A stretch of 52,587 nt of DNA from an uncultured Eubacterium sp. (lineage in GTDB: Bacteria > Bacillota > Clostridia > Lachnospirales > Lachnospiraceae): positions 1 to 52,587 of the forward strand of contig URKY01000012.1 in the NCBI GenBank assembly GCA_900548465.1, written 5' to 3'. Below the pieces are notes generated by a model, which worked only from the letters and a program-made list of their open reading frames with translations, was not told the origin of the DNA and did no database searches. The stretch's first letter is position 1. Every line of letters begins with the position of its first letter. Made by a program: the position numbers and the translations under genes. This document shows positions 17,401-26,139 of the stretch, in pieces.

Positions 17401-18094
17401 TATCCCTTAGGCAGTCCTCTACCTGACTTTTTGCTATTTCCATCAGCTTAATTATAAAAGGCATTTTTTCAACATCTTCCAGCGTGCCTGCCTTATAATA
17501 CGCTGAGCAGTTTTCAAGCCATTTTTTCGGATTTATGCTTCCTGTGGATTTTTTATAAAGTTCAAGAATCAGTTCCCCTAAATTATCCATTATCTTTCCT
17601 GAAGAATACTGTTTTGCCAGAATCATAAAATCCTCATCTGCTTTTTCATAGTATTCCTCCAGTAAATCTGATACGCAATCAGCTTTTAGCATTTCTATTT
17701 CCGTATTATCTGCAATTCTAAAATTAGGGTCTAAATCTATTTTGTCAAAATTTTCCTTTACAACCGTGGCACAAAAACTGTCAATAGTTGAAATACTTGC
17801 ATTATGTATCAGAGACAACTGTTTTCTTAAGTTAGCATCCTTTGGATTGCCCTCTGCCATTTTTTCCAGGCGTTCCCTGATTCTTTCCTTCATTTCTCCG
17901 GCTGCTGCCCTTGTAAAAGTAACCACCAACAACTGGTCTATATCTGTATCATCCTCACTGTCCGTTATCATTTTAATTATTCTTTCAACTAACACGGCAG
18001 TTTTCCCGGAACCGGCTGCAGCTGAAACAAGTATATTTCTGTTTCTTGTGTTAATTACATCTAACTGCCTGTCTGTCCATTTAACTTCACTCAT
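14495..18094 (-). CDS. addA: AddA subunit of the AddAB helicase-nuclease
   Basis: This 1199-residue UvrD-like SF1A helicase with a C-terminal RecB-type nuclease is of normal length. Visible are the Q motif WTDRQ, Walker A SAAAGSGKTAVL (24-35), Walker B with MIDEYQDSN, helicase motif VGDVKQSIYRFRQAEP, TIHKSKGLQFPIVFL, and nuclease motif EYVIADYKTDNV near the C-terminus. With AddB it resects double-strand breaks and loads RecA, the RecBCD counterpart in Firmicutes. The ATG overlaps the addB stop by 8 bases with site GAGGTAGAAGAAA, so translation is coupled. Confidence 0.97.
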   Translation of the reverse strand: MSEVKWTDRQLDVINTRNRNILVSAAAGSGKTAVLVERIIKMITDSEDDTDIDQLLVVTFTRAAAGEMKERIRERLEKMAEGNPKDANLRKQLSLIHNASISTIDSFCATVVKENFDKIDLDPNFRIADNTEIEMLKADCVSDLLEEYYEKADEDFMILAKQYSSGKIMDNLGELILELYKKSTGSINPKKWLENCSAYYKAGTLEDVEKMPFIIKLMEIAKSQVEDCLRDMDRALKITREPDGPNYESKLTPYIDSIEKIRDSRNYEEMRKSFNLIESVTLANDKNCDQNKKKAVQNIKNDVNARLGKLKNKLFTQSLEEIFYDIKKCKPSVDMIIKLTIEFTDRFTKLKEEKSIMDFNDQAHFALKILNDEDENGNPHPSEVAKEMSHKYKEIMIDEYQDSNYIQEAILSSVSRGQNINNMFMVGDVKQSIYRFRQAEPKLFLSKFDEYSESPKADNCKIILDRNFRSRKEVVDAVNSIFDFIMNKNVGGIDYRDGNGLVTGAAFEPAPDSQDNVTEAVLVEGEEKKDEASYVAEKILEITDPVNGMKVTGKDGKLRPAKFSDITILLRSLKGNGEIYLEELENKGIPAYSESKTGYYETIEIKTIMSMLTIIDNPRQDIPLATVLKSPMFKFSDEELAIIKSENLCDDFYDNIMIYAANGAEFEIIEKINRFIYLLNKYRDMVNYTGVYDLINEILKDTGYDYYISAMPNGKRRHLNIEALKQKAVNYENISYKGLFNFVRYIEKIQYLDVDDGEASTSSENDNAVKIMTIHKSKGLQFPIVFLCNTTGKMKPDTDKIAVDEAGGIGVDFIDEELHLKAPTLIKNVIRMENLEEEMAERQRILYVALTRAQEKLFIVARCKDLEKAMEKCGAEDGKTSDIMPYSEIVGAGNMFDWMLKTANESVSIDLKAIEKSDVEISEIKNVINESSKEKVIELIEKSKPDSESEEKIKNAFSFVYPYIDDITMKSKASVTEIKKDRLNSSPDEETENFFVEKEEELPEIIPKFEEHDASMNERLTGAKRGTAYHRVFELLDMNCESYTVKNVKEMIDNFVKKGYMEMIEADSIYIKDIVEFTKSSLFKRMKKAEKNNSLFREQKFLMGLPARKFSEEDIEVIERPKEGEEIMIVQGIIDVCFLEDGEYVIADYKTDNVDTMEELVKRYKIQLECYKIAIEKISGIKVRDMIIYSVKLGLEIKI

Positions 18095-21000
18095 TTTCTT
18101 CTACCTCGTCCCTGTTTAACTCTGCAATAACATATTTAAGGTCAATGTTTTCAGTCTCCCTGAATCTGTCTCCGAGCCTTCTGTCAAATCTGCATATTCC
18201 ACTGAAGCTGCAACGCTGACATTCATTTTCTATAGGATTAACATCAATATTACCATCCAAAATTTCATCCTTCATATTCTCTGCCATGTTTGACACATGT
18301 TGGATAAATTTATTATAGTTTTTACTGTCTATTACCATACTTTTACTGCTTAAATTTCCGTCTTTTTTCGTTTCTACACTGATAATGTCTGATTTACATG
18401 AAGGATTCTCTAAATTTTCATCTATTGCATTAATAACATCATAATCCATATTTACGAGACCTGTCATCTTATACTCTTTATCACGTAATTTTTCCAGAGA
18501 TAAAGATATTATTTCATCATCCGTTAATTTTGTTTCAGGATTATTTTTTTTGTATTTTCTTTTTAATTCTTCATAATCAGGTCTTTCAATATATGGATCT
18601 GCCACGTGAAAGTACAGTCCTGCTGCCGGCAGTACGCTTTTGTCAGGATTTTCTTTCTTTACAACATCCATTGCATCTTTTAAGTAAACCATAAGCTGCA
18701 TCTGCATTCCAAGGAAAGTATCTTTTACGCTAAATGTAGTATTTCCTGATTTATAATCAATAACCTTAACATAAATTTCATTGCCTTTCTGATAAGTATC
18801 TACCCTGTCAATTCTTCCATGGGTAACTCTCATTTCGTAAGCCTTAGGTTCAAATTTTCCGGCTTTTATATGTCTTATCAGTACATTTACGGTTTTTAAG
18901 GTTGTTTCTTTTACCTGATTTCTTATGAATAAGCTTCTTGCAGTATTATCTAGTACGTCATTACCGTATTCATCTACTACCTTTTCAACTATCTCATCAA
19001 CCATCCGGCTGCTTTTTTCTTCTTCAAGACTGTCCCATTCAATACTTTCTCTTTCAACTTCATTGAAAAACTCGTTTATGGAATTGTGATACAAATTGCC
19101 TATGTCATATCCTGCCAGTTCAAATTCTGCACGCTGTCCAAGCTTTAATCCGTTAGTTAAAAACTGCTTATAGGCACATGCGGCAAATCTTTCAAGCCTT
19201 GTTATTCCTATGTTTTCCTTATTGCCATATAGCTTCTTTGCTATATCTTTTTTTATTTTTTCATTTTTTCTGGTATAAAAAGCCCCATCCTTTATGTTAT
19301 TTAAGAAATTGCGATACTTTTCATCAGAAGATACAATACTTAATAATGTTGTAAATACATCATCATTTTCCTTTTCACAATATTCTCTCATATTAGCTGC
19401 TATATAGGACAGTGCTGCCTCTTCACCTGTAATATCATCTAATCCTATATTAATTCTATCAATATCCGTTTCCTCCAAATCATTAAACAGCCCTTTTAAT
19501 TCTCCAATAACATAGGATGGTCTAAGTGCTTTTCCTTCGTTGTCACTTTTAGAATAAGATAAACAGATTTTTTCCGTAGGCTTGGCAAATAAAGAGTACA
19601 AATATACTCTCTGCTTAAATACATTATCTCTTGCTGTAGGTGCCAGCGTATAATCCTTACCATCTAGAAAATCTCTGTCAGTATCCGTTATAATTCCACC
19701 AACTTCTCCTGATTTTGGTATAATGCCATCATTAACACCTAAAAAGAATATAATCTTTTTCGTATCCTTTAATCTTGTTCGCTCAATATCTCCCACCATC
19801 AGTACATCAAGTCCCGGTGGTACTATTCCAACCTTAACTGTTTCAAAACCTGTCTGTAAGATATGGGAATAATCTCTGATGCTCATTTTTTCATCACTCA
19901 TAAGTTCCACAATCTTATCAAGTAAGTCAATAATGTTCTCATATGTCTGTCCGTATTCCTTTGCCTTTGATAAATCCCCCTTTTCTTCAAAAGCTTTTCT
20001 ATAAATTTCTATTTTCCTTTGGATTTTCCGGTCTACTGCAAATCTGTACACTGCTTTCGTATAATCAAGCACAGTAGCATCTTTTTTCTTAAAGTTTTCC
20101 CTAAGATCAGTAATATTTTCGTATATACATTTTCTCACTTCGTTTATTATTTCTAACTGATTTTCATTTACCCCCTGATAAAGTTTTTCCCATTTTTTTC
20201 CGTAACTTCTGTATCCTCTTCTTCCTGACCTTCTTATATAATTCTCGAATATATCTATGTCTTCCCTGTCAATGTCCATAAAATCAAGCCTTAACATATG
20301 CATAACTGTATCGTAACTAAAGTCCCTGTCTATTACATCTATAGCAGCTAAAATACCTGCAACAAAAGGGTTAAGGGAAATATCTCTTTTGTGGTCAATA
20401 AAACATGGTATGTTATTTTTGTACAGAGACTCTTCTAAATATCTGTGATATTTTTCCATGTCACCGGTTATAATTGCAATGTCGTTGTAGCGATAACCTT
20501 TTTCTACTATAAGTTTTGATATTTCTTTAACTGTAAACTCCGCCTCTGCCTGTGCATTACCGGCACTGTAAATTTCAATAGAATCCCCTACACTTACAGG
20601 GGCTGTTTTTCCATTTCTAAATATATTTTTTTCAATATGGCAAAGAGGCTGATTTTTTCTTATTCTGTAAGGCATTTCTGATTTGCCTGCAATAATTGTA
20701 TCTTTAATATTTATGCTATTCATAATTGCAAGCTCTCTTAACTTGCTAATTGTTTCTTTACTTAAAGAGAATAATTCAAACCTGTCATATCCCTTAAAAT
20801 TAATTTCATCTTCCGGCAATGTTACAGTAACAACAACTTCCTTTGCATATTTCATTAAAAGTTCTATTACCCTGTACTGAATAGGTGTAAATCCCGTAAA
20901 ACTGTCAAAATAAAAATAAGTGTTCTTTATTGTTTCCGAAGTCCCGATATATTTACAGAATAAATCCTGCACATCCTCCGTTGTAATCATTCTGTCCTGT

Positions 21001-21509
21001 ATATAATTATTAAAGGTCCTGTTAATGACCTCTAAATCTTTTAATTTATGTTTCAGTCCCAAACGTGTTTTGGAATCCTCAATCATATTAGTGAGAGTTT
21101 CCTGCGTAATGTTATATTGCTTTATTTCTGATATGACTCTTTTAACTATATCCGTGAAACCTGTCATATTGGTTTTGTTTTTGTATATTACAAGTTCATC
21201 CCTGCAGTCTTCCAGAACTTTCCTTGTAATAAGTGTTTTACCAAGGTCATCTATTACTCTGTAATCAATGATTCCCTGCTCTTCTAAAATGCTGTAAGCC
21301 AGTCTCACTAAACTTGTAACCTCTATGTTAAAACTTCCACCTCTTGGATGCATTGTTAAAATCTGCTTCTGGGTTTCCATTGAAAACTGCTCAGGAACAA
21401 TAGCCACAATATTACTTTGTGGCTCCTCTATTGATTTCTTAATCATTTTTTCAAACAATCTGTAGGATTTTCCGCTTCCTGCCGAGCCTATAATAAACTG
21501 TAATGCCAT
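18087..21509 (-). CDS. addB: AddB subunit of the AddAB helicase-nuclease
   Basis: This 1140-residue partner of AddA starts at the ATG at 21509 because GGAGGATAAG immediately precedes it; an upstream TTG would include the ribosome site. The N-terminal Walker A-like IIGSAGSGKSYRLF is present. The C-terminal nuclease includes VKVIDYKSGN. The iron-sulfur staple is visible: one Cys in RFAACAYKQFL and three in ECQRCSFSGIC. AddB supplies the second nuclease strand and Chi recognition. It is the first gene of the addB-addA-S66-sufC-sufB run. A divergent promoter region (21522-21708) separates it from the next plus-strand gene. Confidence 0.97.
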   Translation of the reverse strand: MALQFIIGSAGSGKSYRLFEKMIKKSIEEPQSNIVAIVPEQFSMETQKQILTMHPRGGSFNIEVTSLVRLAYSILEEQGIIDYRVIDDLGKTLITRKVLEDCRDELVIYKNKTNMTGFTDIVKRVISEIKQYNITQETLTNMIEDSKTRLGLKHKLKDLEVINRTFNNYIQDRMITTEDVQDLFCKYIGTSETIKNTYFYFDSFTGFTPIQYRVIELLMKYAKEVVVTVTLPEDEINFKGYDRFELFSLSKETISKLRELAIMNSINIKDTIIAGKSEMPYRIRKNQPLCHIEKNIFRNGKTAPVSVGDSIEIYSAGNAQAEAEFTVKEISKLIVEKGYRYNDIAIITGDMEKYHRYLEESLYKNNIPCFIDHKRDISLNPFVAGILAAIDVIDRDFSYDTVMHMLRLDFMDIDREDIDIFENYIRRSGRRGYRSYGKKWEKLYQGVNENQLEIINEVRKCIYENITDLRENFKKKDATVLDYTKAVYRFAVDRKIQRKIEIYRKAFEEKGDLSKAKEYGQTYENIIDLLDKIVELMSDEKMSIRDYSHILQTGFETVKVGIVPPGLDVLMVGDIERTRLKDTKKIIFFLGVNDGIIPKSGEVGGIITDTDRDFLDGKDYTLAPTARDNVFKQRVYLYSLFAKPTEKICLSYSKSDNEGKALRPSYVIGELKGLFNDLEETDIDRINIGLDDITGEEAALSYIAANMREYCEKENDDVFTTLLSIVSSDEKYRNFLNNIKDGAFYTRKNEKIKKDIAKKLYGNKENIGITRLERFAACAYKQFLTNGLKLGQRAEFELAGYDIGNLYHNSINEFFNEVERESIEWDSLEEEKSSRMVDEIVEKVVDEYGNDVLDNTARSLFIRNQVKETTLKTVNVLIRHIKAGKFEPKAYEMRVTHGRIDRVDTYQKGNEIYVKVIDYKSGNTTFSVKDTFLGMQMQLMVYLKDAMDVVKKENPDKSVLPAAGLYFHVADPYIERPDYEELKRKYKKNNPETKLTDDEIISLSLEKLRDKEYKMTGLVNMDYDVINAIDENLENPSCKSDIISVETKKDGNLSSKSMVIDSKNYNKFIQHVSNMAENMKDEILDGNIDVNPIENECQRCSFSGICRFDRRLGDRFRETENIDLKYVIAELNRDEVEENE

Positions 21510-21708
21510 CTTATCCTCCAAAAAATAATTCTTCCTGCCTGATACTTTACTACTAATTATAGTTTATATTTATGGTTTATTTCAATCATTATATTTCATA
21601 AAACGGGTTAAAAATGTACCATGAACATTTTATATTTTTTTGCATACTTTTGGGATTTCAATAATAGATTAGAATATAAAATAATTTAACGTTAAGTAAG
21701 GAGTTTGT

Positions 21709-22146
21709 ATGGGAAAGAGTCCAAAATTTATGGTATTTCATTTAAAGGAGCTGATATACACTGCTACTTTCATTCTCCTTGGTATTGTACTTGTAATTTC
21801 TTTAATTTTTATGTTTTGCAATAGAAACCAGGGAGAAAAAGAAAAGGAAACTACAAAAGGTCAGTTTGAAGCGGGAGTATATACTTCAAGCGTTACTCTA
21901 AACGGCAATCCTATGGAAATATCAGTTACCCTTGATAAAGATCACATTAATTCAATAAGTGTTAGCAATGTCAGTGACACTATCACTACTATGTACCCTT
22001 TAGTTGAACCTGCTTTTAACGACATTGCAAAGCAAATCGTCGACACCCAGTCCATCGACAACATCCAATTCTCCAAAGACAGCCAGTATACATATTCAAT
22101 GCTCTACAATGCCATTGTAGCTACAATAAATAAAGGCAAAAAGTAA
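21709..22146 (+). CDS. Single-pass membrane protein with FMN-binding-like extracellular domain
   Basis: This 145-residue protein has one membrane segment (about 17-38) followed by an acidic/Lys linker and an extracytoplasmic domain. YTSSVTLNGNPMEISVTLDKDHINSI looks like the opening strands of FMN-binding domains, but the flavin-attachment signature SGAT is absent (the corresponding region reads SKDSQYTYSMLYNAI), so covalent flavin is unlikely. The ATG follows AAGGAGTTTGT. The gene is monocistronic and convergent with nadE, the gap being filled by palindromic element A. The resemblance is weak and the function is unknown. Confidence 0.65.
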   Translation: MGKSPKFMVFHLKELIYTATFILLGIVLVISLIFMFCNRNQGEKEKETTKGQFEAGVYTSSVTLNGNPMEISVTLDKDHINSISVSNVSDTITTMYPLVEPAFNDIAKQIVDTQSIDNIQFSKDSQYTYSMLYNAIVATINKGKK

Positions 22147-22156
22147 AACAGGAAAT

Positions 22157-22397
22157 GTATCTTTGAAAGATTGAAAACCGGGAAAATATTTAAGCAGTAT
22201 CATAATAAACACGTTGTATTTCTATATTTGCTACGCCGTCTGTTAACCATTGCTTCCGCGAACTCGGTGGCGATGCCACCTCAAACAGCGCTACAGCAAC
22301 GGTAACTATGCTCGCAAATATAACGAAATACTGCCTATTGTTTTTTTATGATACTGCTTAAATATTTTCCCGGTTTCCATTGTTTCAATAAGATATT
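22157..22397. repeat. Palindromic intergenic element, copy A (core 22208-22335)
   Basis: The core of about 128 bases is homologous to copies B, C and D and folds as a long hairpin: GTATTTC/GAAATAC, ATATTTGC/GCAAATAT, AACCATTGC/GCAACGGTT, and an inner GGTGGC/GCCACC around CGAT. The core lies inside a perfect 29-bp locus-specific inverted repeat (22175-22203 with 22348-22376, beginning AAACCGGGAAAATATTTAAG). The arms continue imperfectly outward to about 22157 and 22397, and a T-rich run follows on the plus side. It fills the space between convergent 3' ends, so it may also serve as a bidirectional terminator. Nothing else is seen in this gap. Confidence 0.85.
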
Positions 22398-22421
22398 TTT
22401 TGTTTTAATTTTTTGCCTTTG

Positions 22422-24338
22422 TTATTCTAATTCTTCAAGCCATTCACGGGCTGTTGCATCACTTGGCATTCTAAGGTCACCTCTTGGTGATACTGCAACA
22501 CTTCCGACTTTTGGTCCGTCAGGTAAGCAGCTTCGTTTGAACTGCTGAGCGAAAAAACGCCTATAAAAGGTCTTTAACCACTTTAGAATGGTATCTTTAT
22601 CGTATTGTCCCTGAAAAGCCTGTTCTGCAAGGAAAAGGACTTTTTTAGGTGTGTATCCGAATCTTAATACATAATACAGGAAGAAATCATGTAATTCATA
22701 TGGTCCCACTAAATCTTCCGTTTTCTGTGCTATTTTTCCATCCTTTGGTGGAAGAAGTTCAGGGCTTACCGGCGTATCAAGAACATCATTTAAAATATCA
22801 GAAAGTTTTTTGTCGTCGCATGTATCAGCATAATATTTTACAAGATGTCTTACTAATGTTTTTGGCACTCCTGCATTTACACCATACATTGACATATGAT
22901 CACCGTTATAGGTTGCCCATCCAAGTGCCAATTCTGACATATCACCGGTTCCTATAACCATTCCGTTATACTCATTTGCAAAATCCATTAAAAGGTAAGT
23001 TCTCTGTCTTGCCTGAGCATTTTCATATGTTACGTCATGTTTTTCAATATCATGTCCAATCTGTTCAAAATGAAGTTTAACTGCCTTAGATATATTTACT
23101 TCCTTAAAATCACAGCCTAACTGCTTTATCATATCTACGGCATTGTTGTATGTTCTGTCTGTTGTTCCAAAGCCCGGCATTGTAACGGCCATTATGCCCT
23201 TTCTGTCAAGTCCTAAACTGTCAAACGCCCTTACAGTTACAAGCAATGCAAGGGTTGAATCAAGACCGCCTGAAATGCCTACCACTGCACATTTACAATT
23301 AGTATGCTCCAGTCTTTTCTTTAGTCCCATTGTCTGTATTGATAAAATCTCTTCACATCTTTCTTCACGCTTTGTAACGTCTGATGGTACGAAAGGTGCA
23401 TTATCAATTTTTCTTTCAAACTTAAATTCACAAACCTTTAATGGAATGTCAATTACTTCGTACTCATCCTTTATATCTTCTGAAATATATGTTGTCATTT
23501 TCTGTCTTTCAAGTGTCAGCCTGTCTAAATCTATGTCAGCATAGATTGTTTCGTTTTTAAATCTTTTTGATTCTGCTAATATATTTCCATTTTCCGCAAT
23601 TATATTATGACCTGAAAATACAAGGTCTGTACTGGATTCTCCTTCTCCTGCATCAGCATAAAGGTATGCACTTACGGTTCTTGCGGACTGTCCCATTATA
23701 AGGTTCTTTCTGTACTCTGACTTTCCTGTAACTTCATCACTTGCCGAAAGATTTGCCACAACCGTTGCCCCTGCCAAAGAATGGTTTATACTTGGAGGGT
23801 TTGCTACCCATAAATCTTCACATATTTCTACTGCAAAAATAAAATTATCAAAATTTTCACATCTGAATAAAAGTTTTGTTCCAAAAGAAATTTCTTCCTC
23901 TTCTTCCTTTAATTCTTTTACTCCATCTACACCTTTTCCTGAAGTAAAGTGTCTTGCTTCGTAGAATTCTGAATAATTTGGTATATAAGATTTAGGAACA
24001 AATCCCATTATTTCCCCATTATAGACAACTGCCGCAACATTATATAATTTATTTTCATATGACATAGGAAGCCCTACTATAACTACAATTTCTTTACCCT
24101 CCGTATGGGGAACTATTATATCAGTTAATGCATTCATTGCCTTATCCTGAAGGGATTTCTGCCAGAACAAATCACTGGCTGTATACCCTGTTATACAAAG
24201 TTCAGGAAATACAAGAAGCTGTGCTTTGTTTTCCCACACTTCATCTATTTTTTTGCATATCATATCCGCATTGTAACTGCAGTCCCCAACTTTTATTTTA
24301 GGAGTGGCACATGCCACTTTTACAAAACCATTATTCAT
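22422..24338 (-). CDS. nadE: Glutamine-dependent NAD+ synthetase
   Basis: This 638-residue two-domain enzyme has an N-terminal nitrilase-type glutaminase (about 1-300) with the triad E46 (VFPELCITG), a Lys in GFVPKSYIPN and a Cys in AVEICEDLW. The C-terminal NAD synthase domain has the ATP P-loop VGISGGLDSTLAL and TGDMSELALGW. It amidates nicotinic acid adenine dinucleotide to NAD+ using ammonia channelled from glutamine, the last step of NAD synthesis. The ATG follows AAGAGGTGTCAT. The gene lies alone between palindromic elements A (downstream) and B (upstream). Confidence 0.97.
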   Translation of the reverse strand: MNNGFVKVACATPKIKVGDCSYNADMICKKIDEVWENKAQLLVFPELCITGYTASDLFWQKSLQDKAMNALTDIIVPHTEGKEIVVIVGLPMSYENKLYNVAAVVYNGEIMGFVPKSYIPNYSEFYEARHFTSGKGVDGVKELKEEEEEISFGTKLLFRCENFDNFIFAVEICEDLWVANPPSINHSLAGATVVANLSASDEVTGKSEYRKNLIMGQSARTVSAYLYADAGEGESSTDLVFSGHNIIAENGNILAESKRFKNETIYADIDLDRLTLERQKMTTYISEDIKDEYEVIDIPLKVCEFKFERKIDNAPFVPSDVTKREERCEEILSIQTMGLKKRLEHTNCKCAVVGISGGLDSTLALLVTVRAFDSLGLDRKGIMAVTMPGFGTTDRTYNNAVDMIKQLGCDFKEVNISKAVKLHFEQIGHDIEKHDVTYENAQARQRTYLLMDFANEYNGMVIGTGDMSELALGWATYNGDHMSMYGVNAGVPKTLVRHLVKYYADTCDDKKLSDILNDVLDTPVSPELLPPKDGKIAQKTEDLVGPYELHDFFLYYVLRFGYTPKKVLFLAEQAFQGQYDKDTILKWLKTFYRRFFAQQFKRSCLPDGPKVGSVAVSPRGDLRMPSDATAREWLEELE

Positions 24339-24397
24339 ATGACACCTCTTATCTTTAAAACTAGAAAATATTGTAACATTTTATGTGCGCTGTTGCA

Positions 24398-24645
24398 ATT
24401 GGACTTTGTTATGTAAGAGAGAAGTCCGAGGGGGAAAAATAAAATTGTCTACAACACGTTGCATTTCTATATTTGCTCCGCCGCCTGTTAATGATTGCTT
24501 ACGCTATCTCGGTCGCCCTGCTCCCTCAAACAAAGCTTCAGCAATCATAACTATGCTCGCAAATATAACGAAATGCTGCCTATTGTTGTAGACAATTTTA
24601 TTTTTCCCTCCTCGGATTTATTCTTAACATTTTAACAAAGCCAAA
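24398..24645. repeat. Palindromic intergenic element, copy B (core 24453-24580)
   Basis: The core is the closest relative of copy A. Stems include GCATTTC/GAAATGC, ATATTTGC/GCAAATAT and AATGATTGC/GCAATCATT; the last is a compensated change relative to copies C and D. The core lies in a perfect 24-bp locus-specific inverted repeat (24432-24455 with 24585-24608, GGGAAAAATAAAATTGTCTA...). Outward similarity continues with mismatches and small gaps to about 24398 and 24645. The outer parts carry no T-run, so this copy does not look like a simple terminator. It separates the amidase stop from the nadE start and holds nothing else. Confidence 0.85.
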
Positions 24646-24681
24646 ACACTAGAGTATAATTTGCTTTATATCATTTAATTT

Positions 24682-25449
24682 TTAGGTTCTGATAAATGTG
24701 TTGTAGCCCATCATTCTCAGTCGTTGTTCTAGGGCAACTGCATTGTCTAAGTTTGAGAATTCTCCTACCACTACTTTATATAATCCGTCTTCTTCTAAGA
24801 TACTTACTACAAATCCCTGATTTCTAAGGTTTGCAGCCATATAGTCTGCCAACTGTCTGTTTCTGAATGCTGCTACCTGTACTCTGTAATCGTGCATTGT
24901 AGTGGCTCTTATTCCTGCGTCATCCAGTGTGTCAATAATGGCATCTGCTATAGCCTGTGCCATTTCATTAAATTTCTCATCAAATATTTTGTTGTCCTGC
25001 TCTGAATTTATAAATCCCGCTTCAATTAAAACTGCCGGCATTTTTGTTCTCTTTAAAACTACTAAATTAGGTCTTTCAACAATGTCTTTATCCTGAAATC
25101 CCACCGATACAAGATTTTTGCTTATATTGGCAGCCAGATTGGATTTTAGCCCTGAATTATTGTACACAAGGGTCTGAACTCCACTGTACTGATTTGGCAC
25201 AGCCGATGAATTTCTGTGGAATGATACAAACAAATCTCCTCCTACATTGTTGGCAATTGTCGCTTTTTCAAAAGGAGTGTTATACACATCCGTTGTTCTC
25301 GTATATTCAACATCAAATCCTGCGTTTTTAAGTAATTCACCCACGGCCATGGCAAGCGCCAATGCGTCGTCCTTCTCCTGCCTTCCATTAAATGTTGCTC
25401 CCGGATCAGACCCGCCATGACCCGGGTCTATTATGATTTTATATGCCAT
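24682..25449 (-). CDS. N-acetylmuramoyl-L-alanine amidase with SPOR domain (CwlC-like)
   Basis: The protein has 255 residues from the ATG at 25449; a TTG at 25464 is also in frame. The Amidase_3 domain (about 1-175) shows the zinc ligands in IDPGHGGSDPG, GRQEKDD and VSFHRNSS, and the catalytic Glu in VLIEAGFI. A C-terminal SPOR peptidoglycan-binding domain (about 185-255) starts YRVQVAAFRN. It cleaves the amide bond between MurNAc and L-alanine. There is no signal peptide. This layout and length match B. subtilis CwlC, a mother-cell-lysis amidase, which fits a spore former. The site AGGTAAGT is modest. Confidence 0.9.
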   Translation of the reverse strand: MAYKIIIDPGHGGSDPGATFNGRQEKDDALALAMAVGELLKNAGFDVEYTRTTDVYNTPFEKATIANNVGGDLFVSFHRNSSAVPNQYSGVQTLVYNNSGLKSNLAANISKNLVSVGFQDKDIVERPNLVVLKRTKMPAVLIEAGFINSEQDNKIFDEKFNEMAQAIADAIIDTLDDAGIRATTMHDYRVQVAAFRNRQLADYMAANLRNQGFVVSILEEDGLYKVVVGEFSNLDNAVALEQRLRMMGYNTFIRT

Positions 25450-25506
25450 ACTTACCTGATACAAATTTTATCATAATAATATATGCTGATATGTCTGTTT
25501 TAGTAC

Positions 25507-25803
25507 TTACTTTTTCGTTGTAGTATTATTTTTCACATTATTTTTTGTTGTATTATTGTTATTATTTCCATCAATAATATCACTTACGCCTTCTTCTACA
25601 TCATCAATGGCATCTCCAACTACACCATCATCTGTAGTATCGTTAATCATGCCTGAATTTCCACCGTTATTTACAGTTGTATTTTCAGTTGTTGTAGCAA
25701 CTGAAGTTGTTTCTCCATTATTATTATCGTTACCACATGCAGCAAATGTCAGTGCTGAAAACACAAGTGTTAATACCAATAAATAATTTCTTAATTGTTT
25801 CAT
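25507..25803 (-). CDS. Small Asn/Thr-rich lipoprotein
   Basis: This 98-residue protein starts at the ATG at 25803, chosen for its GGAGGATTTGATT ribosome site. It has a short basic N-terminus, a hydrophobic segment and a lipobox LTFAAC, so it should be lipid-anchored after cleavage at the Cys. The rest is low-complexity Asn/Thr with a central acidic segment DDGVVGDAIDDVEEGVSDII and an Asn/Lys/Thr tail. There is no enzymatic motif. It lies 57 bases upstream of the amidase gene and may be co-transcribed with it. The function is unknown. Confidence 0.75.
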   Translation of the reverse strand: MKQLRNYLLVLTLVFSALTFAACGNDNNNGETTSVATTTENTTVNNGGNSGMINDTTDDGVVGDAIDDVEEGVSDIIDGNNNNNTTKNNVKNNTTTKK

Positions 25804-25895
25804 AATCAAATCCTCCAAATAAATTTTGTATACCACTATTATTTTCATTTAACACAAAAATATACGCACGTAATTTAATAAAAAAGAAGCATCAA

Positions 25896-26127
25896 CAATA
25901 AAAAATTTCAAATAAAAAAAGGCCCGGGAACAGTAATACTCAAAATGTGTCGTATTTCTATCTTTACTGCGCCACATATTAACAATTGCTCACGCAAAAC
26001 TCAGCCACTTCGTGGCTTCAAACATTGCTCCGCAATTGTAGCTATGCTCGTAAAGATAACGAAATACTTCCAATCATTTTTCTGTATTACTGTTCCCGGG
26101 CCTTTTTTTATTTGGAATTTTTTATTG
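25896..26127. repeat. Palindromic intergenic element, copy C (core 25943-26071)
   Basis: The core is homologous to A, B and D, with its own compensated stems (GTATTTC/GAAATAC, ATCTTTAC/GTAAAGAT, AACAATTGC/GCAATTGT, and GCCAC/GTGGC around TTC). It lies in a 44-bp locus-specific inverted repeat with a single mismatch (25896-25939 with 26084-26127). The inner part is GC-rich (GGCCCGGGAACAG...) and is followed on both strands by runs of seven T, so the arms resemble a bidirectional intrinsic terminator, but homology extends well beyond what a terminator needs. It lies downstream of dapB. Confidence 0.87.
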
Positions 26128-26139
26128 TTTTGTTTCAGT

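Noticed and set aside
22147..22421. Copy A as a group II intron or retron-like RNA
   Set aside because: No domain V-like stem, no reverse transcriptase and only about 128 bases of conserved core; a simple structured repeat fits better.
22348..22548. A plus-strand frame starting in the right arm of copy A
   Set aside because: It enters nadE antisense and is absent from the other element copies.
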